Below, piece by piece: positions 59,410 through 64,000 of a stretch of 64,000 nt of DNA (the first letter of the stretch is position 1; every line of letters starts with the position of its first letter). Below the pieces are notes generated by a model that worked only from the letters and a program-made list of their open reading frames with translations, did no database searches and was not told where the DNA came from. This stretch comes from Populus alba (taxonomy: Eukaryota; Streptophyta; Magnoliopsida; Malpighiales; Salicaceae). The stretch spans positions 4,092,001 to 4,156,000 of the forward strand of contig NC_133293.1 in NCBI RefSeq assembly GCF_005239225.2. Reading direction: 5' to 3'. The position numbers and the translations under genes were made by a program.

Positions 59410-62400
59410 CTAGCCAAGTAGAAATCTGAAAATGTCACTCAGTGTCACAATGCCTTCCACACGTTTACTGCCAGCCTCCACAATGACAAGACGCCTAACA
59501 CCTGAAAACCCAGGGATTGAGGACCATTAACTTGGTGAAACTTGGCGAATGAATTTAAAAAAATGTACCACGTGAATTTTCAGAAGAGAGAAAAAAAAGA
59601 GCTTATGCAAAAGTTCTATGAAAACAACAACAATAACAGAGACATCATTTCAGAAAAAAAATTAACCACAATCATATTTAACAGGGCTGTTTGTAACCAA
59701 AGTATCTTTTTTTGGCAAAGGCTTTGCTGGCTCTTTAAAAGTCCTCCAAGCACTTTAACATTACAAATAAATTATTCAACAAAAGTTGAAGGATGACAGC
59801 TCAGGTTGCTTGAAAGAAGCAAAGACAAAGGACAGGAACTGCAGTTTGAGTGATCACGAGGAAAGAAAATCAAAAGAATTAATATCCTAATGACCAACAC
59901 ATACTACAAAACTAACATTTCCAACCTACTCAACAACCAGGCACTCCAAAAAGTCATGTTGGAAGATATTTAACAGGATCTTCATTCTCAGTAAAGGAGA
60001 GAAATTCAGATTACCAGGGTTTGCCAATCGCTCCATCACTTTATGCAATGTATCAGAGCGCAAACACATCTGACATCTTTGACTTCTCAGATCATAAGAA
60101 GAATAGACATCTTGTCCCAGTTGCAAAGCCTAAGAAAAACCATGATCAACAAACGTCAAGCACCATTTTTAAATTACAAATTACATTTTGAAACAATGGG
60201 GCAACATATACACTAAACAAAGTCAAACACTTCAAATTATTTCATGTAGCCTGCCCAAGCAAGCAATTAACACTTTGATGTGATACATGTGAAGTGGAAA
60301 GGATTCACTTGGTCCAAGTGCAACAAGATAACACCCAGAGGTAACTTTCAAGACCATAAACATCACGAGTCACTTCCACACTGAACACAATTCCAATGAA
60401 AATTATATAGGAGTTTATACTATCATCATTACATCCATTTTCAGCTAGTCTTTTAAATCTCAACAAGAAGGCATTCTGTAAAGATCCAGCACCCGTGTCC
60501 CATCTCTCTTTATCCTTTAAAGTTGAAACCAAATGGTGCCCCACCATCTATCCATCTACTCATCAAACCCACAATCTTGTATCAAATATTCTTACAACAA
60601 CAGATTTAATATCCTCTTCATGCCCACAATGACACAGTTTTCATAAACAAAATTATGAAAAATAAATAATGATAAAAAAAATCAAGACATTCATGCCATC
60701 CTATTAAAAACATCAACAAACTAAAGCCATTACTTTCCAATTAATAAGTACCACGAAGTAGCTTCATAAAACATGTTCAAGGGAAAATGAAGGGCTGGGG
60801 GCACAGAAAGAGAAGATACCTGATTAATAGTCATTTCATTAAGATTAATATGAGTATAAATTTTGTCCTTCGCCAAAGCTGTTATGTCACTGTACAAATG
60901 ATAGCACATAATTAGCCTCGGAATTGAAGAAGAGTTGCAAAATATGGTTTAAGAATATCAAACCCAGAAGAACAAGTTACCTCCGACAATATATGTCTAT
61001 TAACGAGTCATTCTCATCAACTATTGGTATTGAACTTACTTGAGCTGCAAGAACAGAAGGTGATAAAAAAATACCAGGGATTAAAATTACAAGAAGATCA
61101 AGATGTATAGCTGAAGTATATTCTTGTCTAGCTGAAACCATAGAAAACTACCCCAAAAGGAAACACTGTATTTGGTCTAAATGACTAAACTATCCCCCAC
61201 ATAACAACTACCTTAGCCAGTGAAATCTCTGGGCATCAAACCAGAAACATAGAATCCAATTTTAGGCACACCAGTGGTAAGGGGTTTAAGTAGGAGAAAT
61301 ACCCAATCACAGGGCCCAGCCATCAAATCCAAAAGGAGGTAGGTTCAGGTGAGTCATAAAATAGGAGACACAAAAAATGAATAATTCATTAGTTGAAACA
61401 TAGATCTTCATCAATTTTATTTCAATTTTCAGCAATTCAAGAAATTTATCAAATACTGTACTCATATGCACCTCATCCAATCAATTAAGATTTTTGAAAG
61501 TTCCGTGTAACTTTTAAGTGTAATACATGTAAAGCAGTTTCAAGTAGTTTGCTAGAAATATTTGCCACAAAGAATTTGAAATTCTACTTCCAAAACATAC
61601 ACAAATTCTTCTGTTGATAATTTATTTTCCTTCTGTCTGCACTTTACAGAAATAACAAACATACCTTGAATTAACAAGTTTAAAGCTGAACTAAGAGAAG
61701 CACTTGGTCTCAACATGGCCAAGGGGCGCCCACTAGGCTCTCCAATACTTGGAACCCATGAACCCACTGGTATTGCACCAATCGGCAGTTGGAGCATGGG
61801 TAAGGTGCCAGAACAATGTCTAAAGTACCTGCAAATACCTGGAAATTAACATCCTGTGGTTAGTAATAAACTATGTGTAGCTACTTAGCAAGCTAACCAA
61901 AAAGCCTTACATTTCAGTATTCCAGAGAGTGAGGCAAGATGCAATAATTGAGGAAATGAGCCATCTTCTGATGATGAATGGATAATGGGAACTGTAGCCA
62001 CCTCATTCTGCAATATTCTCAAAGCAACCTCTTTCAAGTTGTCATATGGCCCAGCCTGCACATTAGCCAAAATCCAGATCAATGGACAAGAGCCACATCA
62101 AACATTTTTGTTATATATATAGTAACTCAAGATAAAGCCATTTGAATGCTTCCTATAAGTGCAGCACAAAAACGAAGCACCAAGAATAATTACACTCCAC
62201 TTTATGCATGAATGGCAAAAAACAAATTAGGGGGTCGTTTAAATGCTACAGATTCAAGCATGCCTGAGAGATCACTTACATGTATGAGATGTCTAGGTAG
62301 AGCCCGGACATGTCCATCTATTTGCCTATTCAGATATGATTTTCCCTCTTTCCAAGCAGATATCGTGTGTGTATCAAGTTCTTCCTCCGTAAAATCTGAT

Positions 62401-62943
62401 CCGTTATTTCCAAGCTGCAAGTAAAAGTAATCAGTGTTATAGAAACATGCAAACAGTATATTTCAGTCCACAAAGACTTCTTATCAAGAACAGTAGCATC
62501 CAAACATAAATTATTCAAGCTTGTTGCTGTTTTAGAAAGCATGTAAATTTCTCCCAATGTCCATGAATATCCCGAAAGCCATCAATTACATTTGGGTTCT
62601 TGTCACCGAATCAAAACCTATCCCCAAACATTTGGGGTCAAACTTCAAAGAAGATAAATGGATATCATGCCGTATGGAAAACAAAGATGTATAAAAATTT
62701 GTTTACTTTTACCCTTAAGGAAAATGAACCATGTGTTGTTGCATTGTTTATCTTGATGCATATAAATTTGCACAGAGAAAATCAATGAATGAATAAATAT
62801 TTGTATTTAGAAGATTCACTGTTGAAAGAAGACATGATATTACATGCACATACCTCTCTCAATATCAATATGAAGTCCAAGGCACTAAGCACTCCAACAA
62901 ACTGGCCCCTAGAGAAGTCCCAAAGAGGAGCCATAGGGATTCC
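59410..62943 (-). CDS. SNF4: SNF4-like CBS-domain protein (SnRK1 beta-gamma type), 3' part
   Basis: The regulatory gamma-type subunit of the plant SnRK1 energy-sensing kinase. Exons in the window: 62943-62854, 62414-62280, 62055-61911, 61838-61665, 61044-60981, 60889-60820, 60129-60015, 59501-59410; phases fit throughout, 294 residues plus stop. CBS sequences in order: [20 protein letters not shown] (end of repeat 1), [16 protein letters not shown]...[13 protein letters not shown] (repeat 2), [20 protein letters not shown] with [20 protein letters not shown] (repeat 3), and [20 protein letters not shown] with [13 protein letters not shown] at the C-terminus (repeat 4). The family protein is about 490 residues, so roughly 190, including the N-terminal glycogen-binding-like domain and first CBS half, lie past base 64000. 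Introns are phase-varied and short. No damage was seen. Confidence 0.93.
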
Positions 62944-64000
62944 CTGGAAACAGCTAACTTAGAAGGCATACATACCCAAGCTCTTAATCAGCAACAAGTA
63001 AATAGGCATGACAACCAACAATTGTAAATAATAAGTATGCAAAGCTCAGATCATGGAACAGACTAAGCCTGAAGGCAGGACTTAAGCCAGCTTGAAACTG
63101 ACTATTTACTTTAGCACATGTGCAGCATGAATTTTTATTTCCTTCTCCTTTTAGATTGGAAAATGCATTGCATTGCAAACAGCGTAAGTATGAAATTAAC
63201 ACCTTGGAGTTCCATAAATGAATACTAAAGTAATCACAGCTGCATCTACTTTTTATTCTACAATTAGGCACCCCGTTGACATTTGTTTCTTGCTGAGTAA
63301 GATGTCTTTCCCTGATCCAGTGCTCGATGTCTTACTCATTAAGAAGGGTTCAATAAATGAGAACTGAAGCAATCACAGCCACATCTACTTTGTATCTAAA
63401 ATTAGGCACCCAATTGACATTTGTTTCTTGCTGAGTAAGATGTCTTTTTCCTGATCCAGTGCTCAATATCTTACTCACTGAGAAGGGTTGAATAAGGAAA
63501 TTCATTTTATAAAAGAGGAATCATAATAAGCTGACCAAAGGTGTTGTTATTCTGGAGCAGGCAAGCTGGGTACAAAATCAGAGATGGCTGCCTTTCCGTT
63601 TGGCAAGGAAAACATTAAAGAAACTAAGTAGTTTTGGCTGTTATTTCAGGCTGATAAATTCCTTTAGAAATGTCATAAAAGATGGATGCTTCAACATGAG
63701 AAGGAAATATATATCTATGCTAATGTACGGAGATAACTGTGGGTGGTGAAGTAAGTGTGGAAGGTGTGGTATAGTTAAAGCCTTATTGATCTGCTCATGG
63801 ATCGGAGTAATTCTATGATGATCTAGTTAGATATCCTAACAAAACAAGTGAAGGAACTACCAAGAAAAATTACAAACCTAGTTCAAAAGAAGAAATGATG
63901 GTCACAATCAGCACCGAAAGGTAAGAATACATGATGAACTGAATCATGAAAGCAACAACTAAAACATGCCAACTATTCATTCCATCACAAAGGCATGTAA
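62944..64000 (-). other. Intron of the SNF4-like gene (runs off the window)
   Basis: No minus-strand exon matching the upstream part of the protein (the segment ending ALYEQ before GIPMAP in the family) was found, so at least 1057 bases upstream of the 62943 exon appear to be intron. It holds the tandem duplication at 63212-63490. An exon too short to recognise cannot be excluded. Confidence 0.5.
63212..63490. repeat. About 139-bp tandem duplication in the SNF4-like intron
   Basis: Copy 1 (63212-63350) and copy 2 (63351-63490) share ATAAATGA, AATCACAGC, ATTAGGCACCC, CATTTGTTTCTTGCTGAGTA, CCTGATCCAGTGCTC and AGAAGGGTT, with scattered changes and one or two indels. It is a direct head-to-tail duplication, older than the exact one at 50705. 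Confidence 0.88.

Noticed and set aside
63201..63490. A CRISPR-like array
   Set aside because: There are only two long diverged copies with no spacers, and the genome is that of a plant.

Overview
The window is nuclear DNA of a dicot plant. It is AT-rich, its genes are split into many exons with plant-type splice sites, and much of the space between genes is decayed LTR retrotransposons, SINEs and other transposable elements. The proteins read most like those of woody rosids. Salicaceae is a guess from general familiarity with these repeats, not a result. I could support no tRNA, rRNA or CRISPR feature.

Three real genes, all on the minus strand, were rebuilt exon by exon with every reading-frame phase checked. 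(1) 26048-30819: carB, the plastid carbamoyl-phosphate synthase large subunit, 3 exons, 1182 residues. (2) 40026-54059: an ALWAYS EARLY (ALY)/LIN9-type protein, 19 coding exons, 1154 residues, with SANT and DIRP domains. (3) 59410-62943: the 3' portion (8 exons, 294 residues) of an SNF4-like CBS-domain (SnRK1 beta-gamma type) gene whose 5' end lies beyond base 64000. They do not form a pathway: carB makes carbamoyl phosphate for pyrimidines and arginine, ALY belongs to the MuvB/DREAM transcription machinery, and SNF4-like is an energy-sensing kinase subunit.

Layout. 1-2070: intergenic, with a SINE bounded by a 14-bp target duplication. 2071-14880: a pile of broken Ty3/gypsy elements on the plus strand, broken up by two antisense Ty3 3'-end fragments; one element is a mosaic and another keeps a chromodomain relic. 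14881-24260: AT-rich DNA, then a minus-strand gypsy with a long N-terminal gag region, a 5'-truncated LINE at its leader, and LTR sequence. 24261-31110: carB and its flanks. 31111-39900: more LTR debris, a miniature LTR-like element, a plant transposon-protein gag relic, a GC-rich hAT-type MITE with an 8-bp duplication, and a second SINE. 40026-54059: ALY, whose intron 10 holds an LTR element with three LTRs. 54060-58490: AT-rich intergenic DNA with a third SINE. 58490-64000: a frameshifted gene fragment of unknown identity and the SNF4-like gene.

I found no convincing new biological system. The best leads are the three-LTR structure inside the ALY intron, an E2F-type site upstream of ALY, two GC-AG introns in essential genes, the mosaic retroelement at 6448, and the unidentified pseudogene at 58490-58980.
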